Source: Clostridia bacterium
Lineage (GTDB): Bacteria > Bacillota > Clostridia > Christensenellales > CAG-138
Length of the DNA stretch: 49,601 nucleotides
Assembly: GCA_017524445.1 (NCBI GenBank)
Contig: JAFXVP010000051.1
Span: 1 to 49,601 of the forward strand
Reading direction: 5' to 3'
Within the stretch, counting starts at the first letter, position 1, and each line of letters begins with the position of its first letter. The notes beneath the pieces are model-generated. The model worked only from the letters and a program-made list of their open reading frames with translations, made no database searches and had not been told where the DNA came from. The translations under genes and the position numbers were made by a program. Below, piece after piece: positions 8,933 to 16,225 of the stretch.

Positions 8933-9865
8933 ATGAAACGTATCAAAAACAGAAAAAAGCATTTTCAGATCACAAATCCTTTGGGGTTTTCGCTGTTCTG
9001 CGCGATGATCATTCTGGTCATCGGGCTGATCGTCGGCGTCGTGTTTTTAGCAAAGGGCGGTTACATCAAACAGATGCTGACCTGCGCAAAATCGGAGCTG
9101 AACGGAGAACGCACAGCGCCTACGCAGGAAGCGGAAGCGTCCCCGTCGCCGGAGCTCACGGAGGAGCCGTCCGTGGAACCGACGGAATCTGCCGAGGAAA
9201 CGCCCGACGTCGGCACGCCCGTTCCGGAAACGCCGACCCCGCCGCCGCTTGAACCGGAAACGCCGGATCCCGCCGCAACGTACGATCCGAAGCGCGACCC
9301 GAACGCGCCGCTTGCCGGCGTCACGATCGGTCTGGACCCGCTGCGCAGCGCATCCGACAAAAACGCGAAAAAAGAAGAAGGAAAGTATAACGTAGCGTTT
9401 GCAAAAGCGTTCGCCGAGTTCCTTGAATCCAAAGGCGCGACCGTTGTGATCACGCGCGAAGATAATGAGAGTCCCGGCGCAAGCAAGCGCCTGAAGATCA
9501 TCAAGGACGCGGAATGTGATATCGCCTTGCGGTTTTTCTGCAATCACATCTCAGCAAAGACGTCCGGCTGCTTCGTGGAAGCGACAAAAAACAATCGCGA
9601 CTTTGCGCAGATCATGATCGACGAATACTCGGCCGCGACCGGCATTCCGAAGCAGAAAGGCAACAATAAAAAGGACGGCGTCGAAAAGGTCAGCAACGAC
9701 GATGATCCTGTGTCGTCCAAGTGCGGCTGCCCGTGCGTGCGCATCATCCTGGGCAACTGGGACAACAAGACCGAACGCGCAAATCTGCAGGATGAGGCGT
9801 TCCAGCAGAAGATGTTCGAGGGAATTCTGCAAGCGTTCCTCAAACAGCTGAACCCGACGGAATAA
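8933..9865 (+). CDS. Membrane-anchored Amidase_3-fold protein lacking catalytic residues
   Basis: A 310-residue protein with a basic cytoplasmic start, one membrane helix (about residues 18-41), an extracellular Pro/Thr/Glu stalk (about 58-125) and a C-terminal domain that aligns to N-acetylmuramoyl-L-alanine amidases (Amidase_3). In active enzymes the first zinc histidine lies in a DPGHGG motif; here the segment reads GLDPLRSA. The second, in SIHAN, aligns with RFFCN, and the catalytic Glu near the end (LxExGF) aligns with a Leu in IILGNW. All key residues therefore seem lost, suggesting a binding or regulatory pseudoenzyme for peptidoglycan. The ATG at 8933 follows CGGAGG. Monocistronic, ending at a terminator. 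The fold is fairly sure; the inactivity rests on a hand alignment. Confidence 0.72.
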   Translation: MKRIKNRKKHFQITNPLGFSLFCAMIILVIGLIVGVVFLAKGGYIKQMLTCAKSELNGERTAPTQEAEASPSPELTEEPSVEPTESAEETPDVGTPVPETPTPPPLEPETPDPAATYDPKRDPNAPLAGVTIGLDPLRSASDKNAKKEEGKYNVAFAKAFAEFLESKGATVVITREDNESPGASKRLKIIKDAECDIALRFFCNHISAKTSGCFVEATKNNRDFAQIMIDEYSAATGIPKQKGNNKKDGVEKVSNDDDPVSSKCGCPCVRIILGNWDNKTERANLQDEAFQQKMFEGILQAFLKQLNPTE

Positions 9866-9878
9866 AGAAATCATAAAC

Positions 9879-9912
9879 GGCGCGCGGGCAGTTTGTCACG
9901 CGCCTTTTTTTC
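9879..9912 (+). terminator. Intrinsic terminator after the amidase-like gene
   Basis: Stem GGCGCG (9879-9884) and CGCGCC (9899-9904) with a 14-base loop, followed by eight T residues. Confidence 0.75.
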
Positions 9913-9954
9913 CAAAATAAGGAAGAGCTTTTTTCGAAAAACGCGGCAAACCGC

Positions 9955-9990
9955 CGCAACCGAAACCGCCTCTTTCCGGTATTATTTGTG
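9955..9990 (+). promoter_or_regulatory. Possible promoter of the ECF sigma operon
   Basis: A CAACCG element, which resembles the AAC-containing -35 of many ECF promoters, is followed 17 bases later by TATTAT (about 9980-9985), about 20 bases before the GTG start of the sigma gene. If real, the sigma factor could activate its own transcription. Suggestive only. Confidence 0.3.
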
Positions 9991-10003
9991 AGGAGCAAAA
10001 AAC

Positions 10004-10516
10004 GTGGAACACAGCATGCGAATCGAAAGCAGTGAGCCCGTCAACAACAACCTCGACGTTCTCTTTGAAACGTACGGCGACATGATCTACCGTCTGGCGC
10101 TGGTACGGACAAAGAACGCAGCCGACGCGGAAGACGTCGTGCAGGAGGTGTTCTTGCGGTGTCTTAAGAACAACCCCGTTTTTCAGAGCGCGGAGCATCA
10201 GAAGGCTTGGCTTATTAAAGTCACGCTCAATTGCTCGAAAACGCTCCTGGGAAGCGCGTTCCGGCGGCACAGCGTGCCGGAGGACGCCATGGGCGAGCTT
10301 TCAAGCGAGGACGAAACGCCGGATTCGACCGTATACGACGCAGTTTTGAAGCTCCCGGAAAAATACCGAACAGCGATCCATTTGTACTACTACGAAGATT
10401 ATTCCGTCAGAGAGATCGCGTCCGCGATGCGCGCGACCGAATCGACCGTGAAATCGTGGCTGCACCGTGCAAGAGGATTGCTGAAAGAGACGCTTGGAGG
10501 AGACTATGAAGTTTAA
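10004..10516 (+). CDS. ECF-type RNA polymerase sigma factor
   Basis: A 170-residue group IV sigma factor. Region 2 (about residues 20-60) has LFETYGDMIYRLA and AEDVVQEVFLR, which bind the -10 element and core polymerase. Region 4 (about 110-165) has LPEKYRTAIHLYYYEDYS and a helix-turn-helix ending STVKSWLHRARGLL, for the -35. I chose the GTG at 10004 because AGGAG lies 8 bases before it; an ATG at 10016 is possible. The stop lies 11 bases inside the next gene, a membrane-anchored beta-propeller protein placed where an anti-sigma factor is normally found. The signal is unknown. Confidence 0.9.
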   Translation: MEHSMRIESSEPVNNNLDVLFETYGDMIYRLALVRTKNAADAEDVVQEVFLRCLKNNPVFQSAEHQKAWLIKVTLNCSKTLLGSAFRRHSVPEDAMGELSSEDETPDSTVYDAVLKLPEKYRTAIHLYYYEDYSVREIASAMRATESTVKSWLHRARGLLKETLGGDYEV

Positions 10517-12626
10517 GGACGCGTACCGAAATACAAACGACGCCTTGCATGTGCGGGAGGATCTGCTTGACGAGATCAGGGTGGAGCAGGTCGAACGGTC
10601 GCGCAGCGAGCGGGCGAAGAGCCAAAAACGCAGACCGTGGCTGATCGCGATCCCCGCGGTCGCGGCGACGGCTGCGGCATGCATCGCGATCGTCGTCGGC
10701 GTGAACGCCGGCAGCAAGAATGCAGCATTCCGGAACGATGCGAAAACGGCGGAATCGAACTATACTGCTGCGTATGAACTTGCAGAAGCGGCGGTATCGA
10801 CTGAAGAAGCGATCGAACCGAACGCGCCGATGGCCGTCGCATCCTATGAGGAGCTCGGCGAGATCATGCAGGCACGCAGATCGAAGAACAGAAGCGGCAC
10901 TTATTACGGCACCGGAGCCATGGCTGTGGACGAAGCGGTTATGGAGGCGCCGATGGCGGAAGAGCCGATGGAAGCGCCTGCACCGGTGCCGAACGACGCC
11001 GCCGCTTTGGCGACCGGCATGAAAGGCGCCTCGGAGTACGATACGGACAAGAACTACTCCGGTACGAACAATCAGGTCGAAGGCGTTGACGAGGCGGATA
11101 TCGTCAAAACGGACGGCACCTGGATCTATGCGCTGAATACGTCAAAGCGCAAGGTGTTTATCCTCTCGGCGGACGGCGCGGAAACGAAAGTCGTCGGCAC
11201 GATCAGGCTGAAAACGCCGTCGGAAAAGGATTCGTATTGGCGCGAGTACAGCGAGATGATGCTGTACGGCGATCGCCTGTACCTCTTGGGCACGCACTCC
11301 GACTGGAGCGAAAACGTCAGCGACGAGGACCGCACCTTTACCTTTGCGGAAACCTACGATCTCGGCGATCGCACAGCGCCGGAACGCATCGCGTCGCACC
11401 GGCTGCAGGGCAATTACCGCACCGCGCGGCTCGTGGACGGCATGCTGGTGATCGTTTCGGATTACCGCATCTGGTACTGGCGCGTGTTGGATGAAACGCC
11501 GGTGAAAAACTATTGCCCGAAGGTGGCGACGGACGACGAGACCGTCACGCTGCTGCCGGATGAGATCTACGTCAACCCGGATTCGGATGAGACCGGCTTC
11601 ACGCTCGTCACGACGATCGACGCCGCGGACGGGACCGAGCTCGATTCTCATAAGGCAGTGCTCGGCGGCTGCACGAACGTCTATTGCAGCGGCGCCGACC
11701 TTCTGATCTCGTCCGACGAATGGAACAGCGAACAGAGCGACGAGCAGACTGCGTCCGACGGCAGACATTTTGTGAAGATCGTTTCCGGCTCGCATACGAA
11801 TCTGTTCCGCTTCTCGATCGAGGGCGGCAATATCGAGGCGAAGGCAAGCGCGAAGCTGAACGGAACGCTTCTGAACCAGTTCAGCATGGATGCGTACAAC
11901 GGATATTACCGGTTTGTAGTGACCCGTTCCGACAGCGAACAGACCATCTGGACGGACGGAATCGACACCTATGAGTGGAACAGCAGCAGCGACTGCGCAC
12001 TGTACGTGCTCGACGGTGAATTCAATACGGTCGGGCAGATCACGGATCTTGCAAAGGATGAACGCGTACAGTCCGTACGGTTCATGGGCGACACGGCGTA
12101 CTTCGTGACGTTCCGGCAGGTCGATCCGCTGTTCTCCGCGGATCTCTCCGATCCGTATAACCCCTCGATCCTGTCGACGCTGAAGATCCCCGGTTTCTCG
12201 GCATATCTGCATCCGTTCGGCGAAGGGAAACTTTTAGGCATCGGGTACGACGCGGACGAGGAGCACGGCTGGACGGAGAACGTGAAGCTTTCCATGTTCG
12301 ATATCTCCGATCCCGCAAACGTCACGGAAGCGTTCAAGCTGTCCGTCGAGGACGTGAACTATACCTCCGTACAGTACAACCATAAGATCGTATTCGTCGA
12401 CGTCAGTACCGGTACGATCGCGTTCCCTGCAGACAACGCGTACCATGTGTTCCGCGTCGAAGGCGATTCGTTCCGGAAGATCGGAACGATCGAGACCGGC
12501 GATTACTGGTACGACGGGGCGCGCGGACTGTTTGTGGACGATGCGTTCTACGTGATCGGTACGGACGCAGTCACGGTGCTGTCGTTCGAAACGATGGAGG
12601 AGCTTCAGACGGTCAAGTTGAAGTAA
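10506..12626 (+). CDS. Membrane-anchored beta-propeller protein, putative anti-sigma factor
   Basis: A 706-residue protein with a cytoplasmic N terminus of about 43 charged residues (MKFKDAYRNTNDALHVRE), one membrane helix (about 44-67), a linker rich in Ala and Glu, and a large extracellular beta-propeller. The hallmark NNQVEGVDEADIVKTDG (about residues 180-200) identifies the secreted C-terminal beta-propeller family (PF09826). The ATG at 10506 follows GGAGG by 5 bases and overlaps the sigma gene by 11 bases. No zinc-binding HxxxCxxC anti-sigma motif is present. The gene pair and topology suggest that the short cytoplasmic part holds the sigma factor and the propeller senses an outside cue. 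That role is inference; the domain is clear. Confidence 0.8.
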   Translation: MKFKDAYRNTNDALHVREDLLDEIRVEQVERSRSERAKSQKRRPWLIAIPAVAATAAACIAIVVGVNAGSKNAAFRNDAKTAESNYTAAYELAEAAVSTEEAIEPNAPMAVASYEELGEIMQARRSKNRSGTYYGTGAMAVDEAVMEAPMAEEPMEAPAPVPNDAAALATGMKGASEYDTDKNYSGTNNQVEGVDEADIVKTDGTWIYALNTSKRKVFILSADGAETKVVGTIRLKTPSEKDSYWREYSEMMLYGDRLYLLGTHSDWSENVSDEDRTFTFAETYDLGDRTAPERIASHRLQGNYRTARLVDGMLVIVSDYRIWYWRVLDETPVKNYCPKVATDDETVTLLPDEIYVNPDSDETGFTLVTTIDAADGTELDSHKAVLGGCTNVYCSGADLLISSDEWNSEQSDEQTASDGRHFVKIVSGSHTNLFRFSIEGGNIEAKASAKLNGTLLNQFSMDAYNGYYRFVVTRSDSEQTIWTDGIDTYEWNSSSDCALYVLDGEFNTVGQITDLAKDERVQSVRFMGDTAYFVTFRQVDPLFSADLSDPYNPSILSTLKIPGFSAYLHPFGEGKLLGIGYDADEEHGWTENVKLSMFDISDPANVTEAFKLSVEDVNYTSVQYNHKIVFVDVSTGTIAFPADNAYHVFRVEGDSFRKIGTIETGDYWYDGARGLFVDDAFYVIGTDAVTVLSFETMEELQTVKLK

Positions 12627-12640
12627 AGACATACAAAAGA

Positions 12641-12667
12641 AAGCCGCGGACGATTCCGCGGCTTTTT
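12641..12667. terminator. Intrinsic terminator between the beta-propeller gene and the MATE gene
   Basis: Nine-base stem AGCCGCGGA / TCCGCGGCT (12642-12650, 12655-12663) with loop CGAT and a run of T on the plus strand. A/T flanks on both sides allow use by both convergent genes. Confidence 0.85.
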
Positions 12668-12677
12668 GCATGTGATC

Positions 12678-14012
12678 TCAATATCCGAAGCGTTTGCGCT
12701 TGATCGCCATGAACAGGAAGGACAGCGCCGCCGCCATGAACTCCGCGACGACGACCGAAAACCAATGCCCGTTGACACGGAACAGCAGCGGAAGGAGCAG
12801 AACGGCGCCGAGCTCAAACACGAGTGTGCGCAAAAAGGAAATGATCGCGGACGTCATGCCGTCGTTCAGCGCGGTGAAGAAGCCGGAGCCGAAGATCGCA
12901 AAGCCCATGAAGAAGAAGGACGTTCCGAAGATACGAAAGCCGGATTCGGTCAGCTGCATGAGCGCAGCGTCGTAGCCAACGAACAGCAGCGCAAGCGGCT
13001 TTGCGAGCGCTTCGGCTGCCGCGACCATGACGATCCCGCCGATCAGAAGCAGAATAAGACTCTTTTTCAAAAGGTTCGAAAGCTCGTTTCGGTTCTTTGC
13101 GCCGAAATGGAATCCGAAGACCGGCGCGGTGCCGACGGAATAGCCGATGAACACCCCGGAAAAGATCATGCTGACGTACATCATCACGCCGTATGCCGCA
13201 ACGCCGTTTTCACCGGCGTATTTCAGAAGCTGCACGTTCATGACCATGCCGACGATGCTCATCGCCGCGCTGTTGACAAGCTCCGAAACGCCGTTCGTCG
13301 TCGCTTTCCAAAGCGCTTTCCCATCGAAGCGCGTCTTTCCAAGCCGCAGAATGCTGCTGTTTTTGCGGAAGAAATAGATCAGCGGTATGCCGCCGCCCAC
13401 GAGCTGTCCGAGCGCGGTTGCGACCGCCGCGCCGGAAAGCTTCAGCTCCTGCGGAAGCAGCGTCACGAGCACCGCGTCGCCGATCATGTTGGTGACGCCG
13501 CCGGCGACGATCACCCAGAAGCCGAGATTCGGCTTTTCCGCCGCGACGAAGAAACTCTGAAACAATAATTGCAGAACGAAAAACGGAATGGCGGCGATCA
13601 CGATCCTGCCGTAGATCACGCAGTTTTCAAGAAGCGTTCCCTCCGCGCCCAAAAGCCGTGCAATGGGACGCAGAAAGACGATGCCGAGGATCGCAAACAG
13701 CACGCCGAGCAAAAACGACGCGTAGACGAACAGCGAGAAATACCGGTTCGCTCGCTCCGGATCGCCTTCGCCGAAGGTCTTTGAGACGAGCGCCGTGCCG
13801 CCGGTGCCGAACATGAAGCCCACGGTCGAAACGATCATGATGAACGGCATGATGAGGTTCACCGCGGCGAACGGCTCTTTGCCGGCGAAATTGGAAACAA
13901 AATACCCGTCGACCACGCCGTAGATCGAGGTAAAGATCATCATTGCAATGGACGGCAGGGTAAATCGTAAAAGCTTCCGGTACGTGAAATGATCGGAAAG
14001 ACGGATGCTCAT
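12678..14012 (-). CDS. MATE-family multidrug/cation exporter
   Basis: A 444-residue integral membrane protein with about 12 hydrophobic segments arranged as two MatE halves. Family features are LPSIAMMIFTSIYGVVDGYFVSN at the N terminus (first helices, conserved proline and aspartate) and the VNLIMP and GTGGTALVSK segments. It should export toxic organic compounds or metabolites by sodium or proton antiport; the substrate is unknown. I chose the ATG at 14012 because it follows GAAGG and overlaps the upstream kinase-like gene by 4 bases. The longer frame to 14267 only runs antisense-style through that gene. Confidence 0.88.
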   Translation of the reverse strand: MSIRLSDHFTYRKLLRFTLPSIAMMIFTSIYGVVDGYFVSNFAGKEPFAAVNLIMPFIMIVSTVGFMFGTGGTALVSKTFGEGDPERANRYFSLFVYASFLLGVLFAILGIVFLRPIARLLGAEGTLLENCVIYGRIVIAAIPFFVLQLLFQSFFVAAEKPNLGFWVIVAGGVTNMIGDAVLVTLLPQELKLSGAAVATALGQLVGGGIPLIYFFRKNSSILRLGKTRFDGKALWKATTNGVSELVNSAAMSIVGMVMNVQLLKYAGENGVAAYGVMMYVSMIFSGVFIGYSVGTAPVFGFHFGAKNRNELSNLLKKSLILLLIGGIVMVAAAEALAKPLALLFVGYDAALMQLTESGFRIFGTSFFFMGFAIFGSGFFTALNDGMTSAIISFLRTLVFELGAVLLLPLLFRVNGHWFSVVVAEFMAAALSFLFMAIKRKRFGY

Positions 14013-14629
14013 GCCTTCGTTTCGAACCACATTTGTGCAAAAACGGCGACGGCGGCGGCAAGCGCTTTCATGTCCCACTCGCCGGTGTTCACGGTGAGAT
14101 GGTAGCTCTGGCAGTGCCCCCATTCGCTGCCGGTTAAGAACTCGCGGGTGCGGGCACGCGCCTTGTCGATTTCCTTCATCTTGCGGACAAGCTCGCGGTC
14201 GGTGAGCTTTTCGTCCTCCCGCGCGCGGGCACGGCAGCGGGCGATCTTCGCTTCGCGGTCGGCGCAAACGAAGATGCTGAACGGATGCAGGTCTTTGAGA
14301 ATCGCGTCGGCGTTTCTGCCGATAATGACGCAGTCCTTTCCGAGTGCGGCGATGCCCTCGATGACCTTTTTCTGCTGTACGAGCAGGTCGATCTTGCTTG
14401 CGTTCATGTAGGCTACCGAGTGCATCGTGCCGCCGAAGGACACGGGGAAGTCCTGCCAGCCGTGGTTGTCCAGCGTCGTCTCGACAAAGTTCGGGTCGAG
14501 TCCGCTCTTCTGCGCGATCGCGGAGATGATCTCGCTGTCGTAATAGTCGAAGCCCAGAATATCGGCGACGCGCTTGCCGAGCTCGCGTCCGCCGGATCCG
14601 AATTCGCGGCTTACGGTAATGATCCTCAT
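14009..14629 (-). CDS. Cytidylate kinase-like P-loop protein
   Basis: A 206-residue protein of the cytidylate kinase-like family (AAA_26/Cytidylate_kin2). It opens MRIITVSREFGSGGRELG, where the P-loop is the atypical FGSGGRELG of this family instead of GxxxxGKS. DYYDSEII and VIIGRNAD follow, then an Arg-rich lid CRARAREDEK. The family is distinct from the true CMP kinase Cmk and its substrate is unproven. It starts after AGGAG at 14638-14642 and is translationally coupled to the MATE exporter. Transcribed from the strong promoter at 14689-14717. Confidence 0.82.
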   Translation of the reverse strand: MRIITVSREFGSGGRELGKRVADILGFDYYDSEIISAIAQKSGLDPNFVETTLDNHGWQDFPVSFGGTMHSVAYMNASKIDLLVQQKKVIEGIAALGKDCVIIGRNADAILKDLHPFSIFVCADREAKIARCRARAREDEKLTDRELVRKMKEIDKARARTREFLTGSEWGHCQSYHLTVNTGEWDMKALAAAVAVFAQMWFETKA

Positions 14630-14688
14630 GATGATTCTCCTTTCCGGGACGACGCTTTTTGCGCCTGTCCGCCGGATCGTATATAAAA

Positions 14689-14717
14689 AATATAGTACAA
14701 TTCGCTTAAAATGTCAA
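14689..14717 (-). promoter_or_regulatory. Strong sigma-A promoter of the kinase-like/MATE operon
   Basis: On the minus strand: consensus -35 TTGACA (14712-14717), exactly 17 bases, then -10 TATATT (14689-14694). It is divergent from the udk promoter. Confidence 0.75.
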
Positions 14718-14756
14718 TCGGATCGGCATAAATCGACACGGGATGCACAAAAGCGC

Positions 14757-14785
14757 TTGCAAGGCGGCGCCGTTTGCGGTACAAT
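14757..14785 (+). promoter_or_regulatory. Sigma-A promoter of udk
   Basis: -35 TTGCAA (14757-14762), 17-base spacer, -10 TACAAT (14780-14785). The start codon is at 14818 with GGAGGGGG upstream. Confidence 0.65.
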
Positions 14786-14817
14786 ACATACAAGATTATT
14801 CGGAGGGGGACGCATTT

Positions 14818-15489
14818 ATGATCATTGTGGGTATCTGCGGCGCATCGGGCAGCGGCAAGAGCACGCTCGCGAAGAGGATCCAGGACAGCTTATCGTGCAG
14901 CTGCGTCATCATCGGACAGGACTGCTATTATAAAAGCTTTCCGGAGCTTCCGTTCGAGGAGCGCGTACACATCAACTACGACGAGCCGAACATCTTCGAC
15001 TACGAGGAGATCATCCGCGATCTCGATACTTTGGAAAGCGGCAAGCCGATCACCAAGAAGGGCTACGACTACGCCGCACACCTGAGAGCCGATTCGGACG
15101 AGCTCATCTATCCGCCCGAGGTGCTCATCATGGAAGGCATCCACATGTTCTACGATCAGCGGCTTCTTGACCGCATGGTGCTGAAGGTTTATATGCACGT
15201 CGATATCGACACCTGCCTGCTTCGACGCATCAAGCGCGACATCAAGAGCCGCGGCAGAACGATCGACAACATCGCCGAGCAGTATATGGAAACGGTCAAG
15301 CCGATGTATGAAAAGTACATCGCGAACTACATCAACGACGCGGACTTCGCGATCATGCGCGGCGGCAAGAACAAGATGGCGATCGACTGTATTTCGGCAT
15401 ATCTGACGACCAAGGTGCTCGCCGAGCGTTTCGAGAAGGAAAACGGCGTGCGGCAGGCGGCGCCGGAACCTGAGCGCGACGACGATTGA
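14818..15489 (+). CDS. udk: Uridine kinase
   Basis: Phosphorylates uridine and cytidine to the monophosphate in the pyrimidine salvage pathway. The 223-residue protein has the Walker A motif GASGSGKS at residues 8-15, the DCYYK nucleoside-contact segment, NYDEPNIFDYE, the KGYDYAAH substrate loop and the EGIHMFYDQRL segment typical of the family. I chose the ATG at 14818 because it follows a GGAGGGGG site and puts the P-loop at the usual distance from the N terminus. Monocistronic, ending at the terminator at 15505. Confidence 0.9.
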   Translation: MIIVGICGASGSGKSTLAKRIQDSLSCSCVIIGQDCYYKSFPELPFEERVHINYDEPNIFDYEEIIRDLDTLESGKPITKKGYDYAAHLRADSDELIYPPEVLIMEGIHMFYDQRLLDRMVLKVYMHVDIDTCLLRRIKRDIKSRGRTIDNIAEQYMETVKPMYEKYIANYINDADFAIMRGGKNKMAIDCISAYLTTKVLAERFEKENGVRQAAPEPERDDD

Positions 15490-15504
15490 AAAAAGCAATG
15501 AACC

Positions 15505-15528
15505 GGGACGGAGCGATCCGTCCCTTTT
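15505..15528 (+). terminator. Intrinsic terminator after udk
   Basis: Perfect 8-base stem GGGACGGA / TCCGTCCC with tetraloop GCGA, followed by TTTTG. Confidence 0.85.
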
Positions 15529-15579
15529 GTATATTTCGCGCAAAACGCGTAAAACCGCCGCGATTCGGTAAAATAGGTG

Positions 15580-15608
15580 TTGACAAAGCGGGGGGAATAT
15601 GGCATGAT
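15580..15608 (+). promoter_or_regulatory. Promoter of the polyamine transport operon
   Basis: -35 TTGACA (15580-15585), 17 bases, -10 CATGAT (15603-15608) preceded by TGG, which makes it an extended -10. The expected start of transcription lies just before the palindromic operator at 15618. Confidence 0.6.
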
Positions 15609-15617
15609 ATGCGAAGA

Positions 15618-15646
15618 AAGTTTAGTGATCGTAAACTTTAAGTTTA
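15618..15646 (+). promoter_or_regulatory. Palindromic operator with three AAGTTTA half-sites
   Basis: AAGTTTA (15618-15624), its reverse complement TAAACTT (15632-15638) and AAGTTTA again (15640-15646). The last two form a perfect 15-base palindrome around one T; the first two form a second palindrome with a 7-base centre. The block lies between the -10 and the start codon of the XRE-cupin regulator, the position of an autorepression site. That the regulator binds here is inference. Confidence 0.6.
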
Positions 15647-15661
15647 GAAAGGATAGACACG

Positions 15662-16216
15662 ATGGAAGCGGGAAGACCGGAGATCGGACAAAAGCTCAAA
15701 CGGCTTCGCGTAAAGCTCGGGCTTACGCAGGAAGAGCTTGCGGCGCGCACCGAGCTTACCAAGGGCTTTATCTCGCAGTTGGAGAACGACATCACGTCGC
15801 CTTCGATCGCGACGCTCATGGACATTCTGGAAGCGCTCGGAACCGACATATCCGCGTTCTTCAACGATCGCTCGGACGCGCGCGTGGTCTTCACGCCGGA
15901 CGATACGTTCGAAAAGGAGGACGGGGAGGCGGGCAACAGCATTCGCTGGCTCGTTCCGAACGCGCAGAAGAACGCGCTGGAGCCGATCCTCGTGACGATC
16001 GCTCCCGGCGGACAGACCGAGGAGCTTGACCCGCACGAGGGCGAGGAGTTCGGACTGGTGCTGTCCGGCGCGGTGACGCTCGTTGACGGCGACGCGAAAT
16101 ACCGCGTGAAGAAGGGCGACAGCTTCTATCTGCATCCGCAGGGCGTGCACTATCTGTTCAACAACGGAAAAACTCCGGCGAAGGTGCTGTGGATCAGCAC
16201 GCCGCCGTCATTTTAA
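15662..16216 (+). CDS. XRE-family regulator with C-terminal cupin domain (polyamine operon)
   Basis: A 184-residue protein. The N-terminal helix-turn-helix of XRE type (about residues 8-65) contains GLTQEELAARTELTKGFIS. A cupin sensor domain follows (about 100-180), with DPHEGEEFGLVLSG and YLHPQGVHYLFNN. This architecture is shared with PuuR-type regulators that respond to polyamines. It is the first gene of the pot operon, 9 bases before potA, and a triple half-site palindrome lies in its own leader, so it most likely autorepresses the operon when polyamines are plentiful. The start has AAAGGA 8 bases upstream. Family and operon link are firm; the ligand is inferred from context. Confidence 0.87.
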   Translation: MEAGRPEIGQKLKRLRVKLGLTQEELAARTELTKGFISQLENDITSPSIATLMDILEALGTDISAFFNDRSDARVVFTPDDTFEKEDGEAGNSIRWLVPNAQKNALEPILVTIAPGGQTEELDPHEGEEFGLVLSGAVTLVDGDAKYRVKKGDSFYLHPQGVHYLFNNGKTPAKVLWISTPPSF

Positions 16217-16225
16217 GGGGGGCAC

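Noticed and set aside
14013..14267. N-terminal extension of the MATE exporter
   Set aside because: The extra residues overlap the kinase-like gene in another frame and are Arg/Pro/His-rich; the ATG at 14012 starts the conserved protein.
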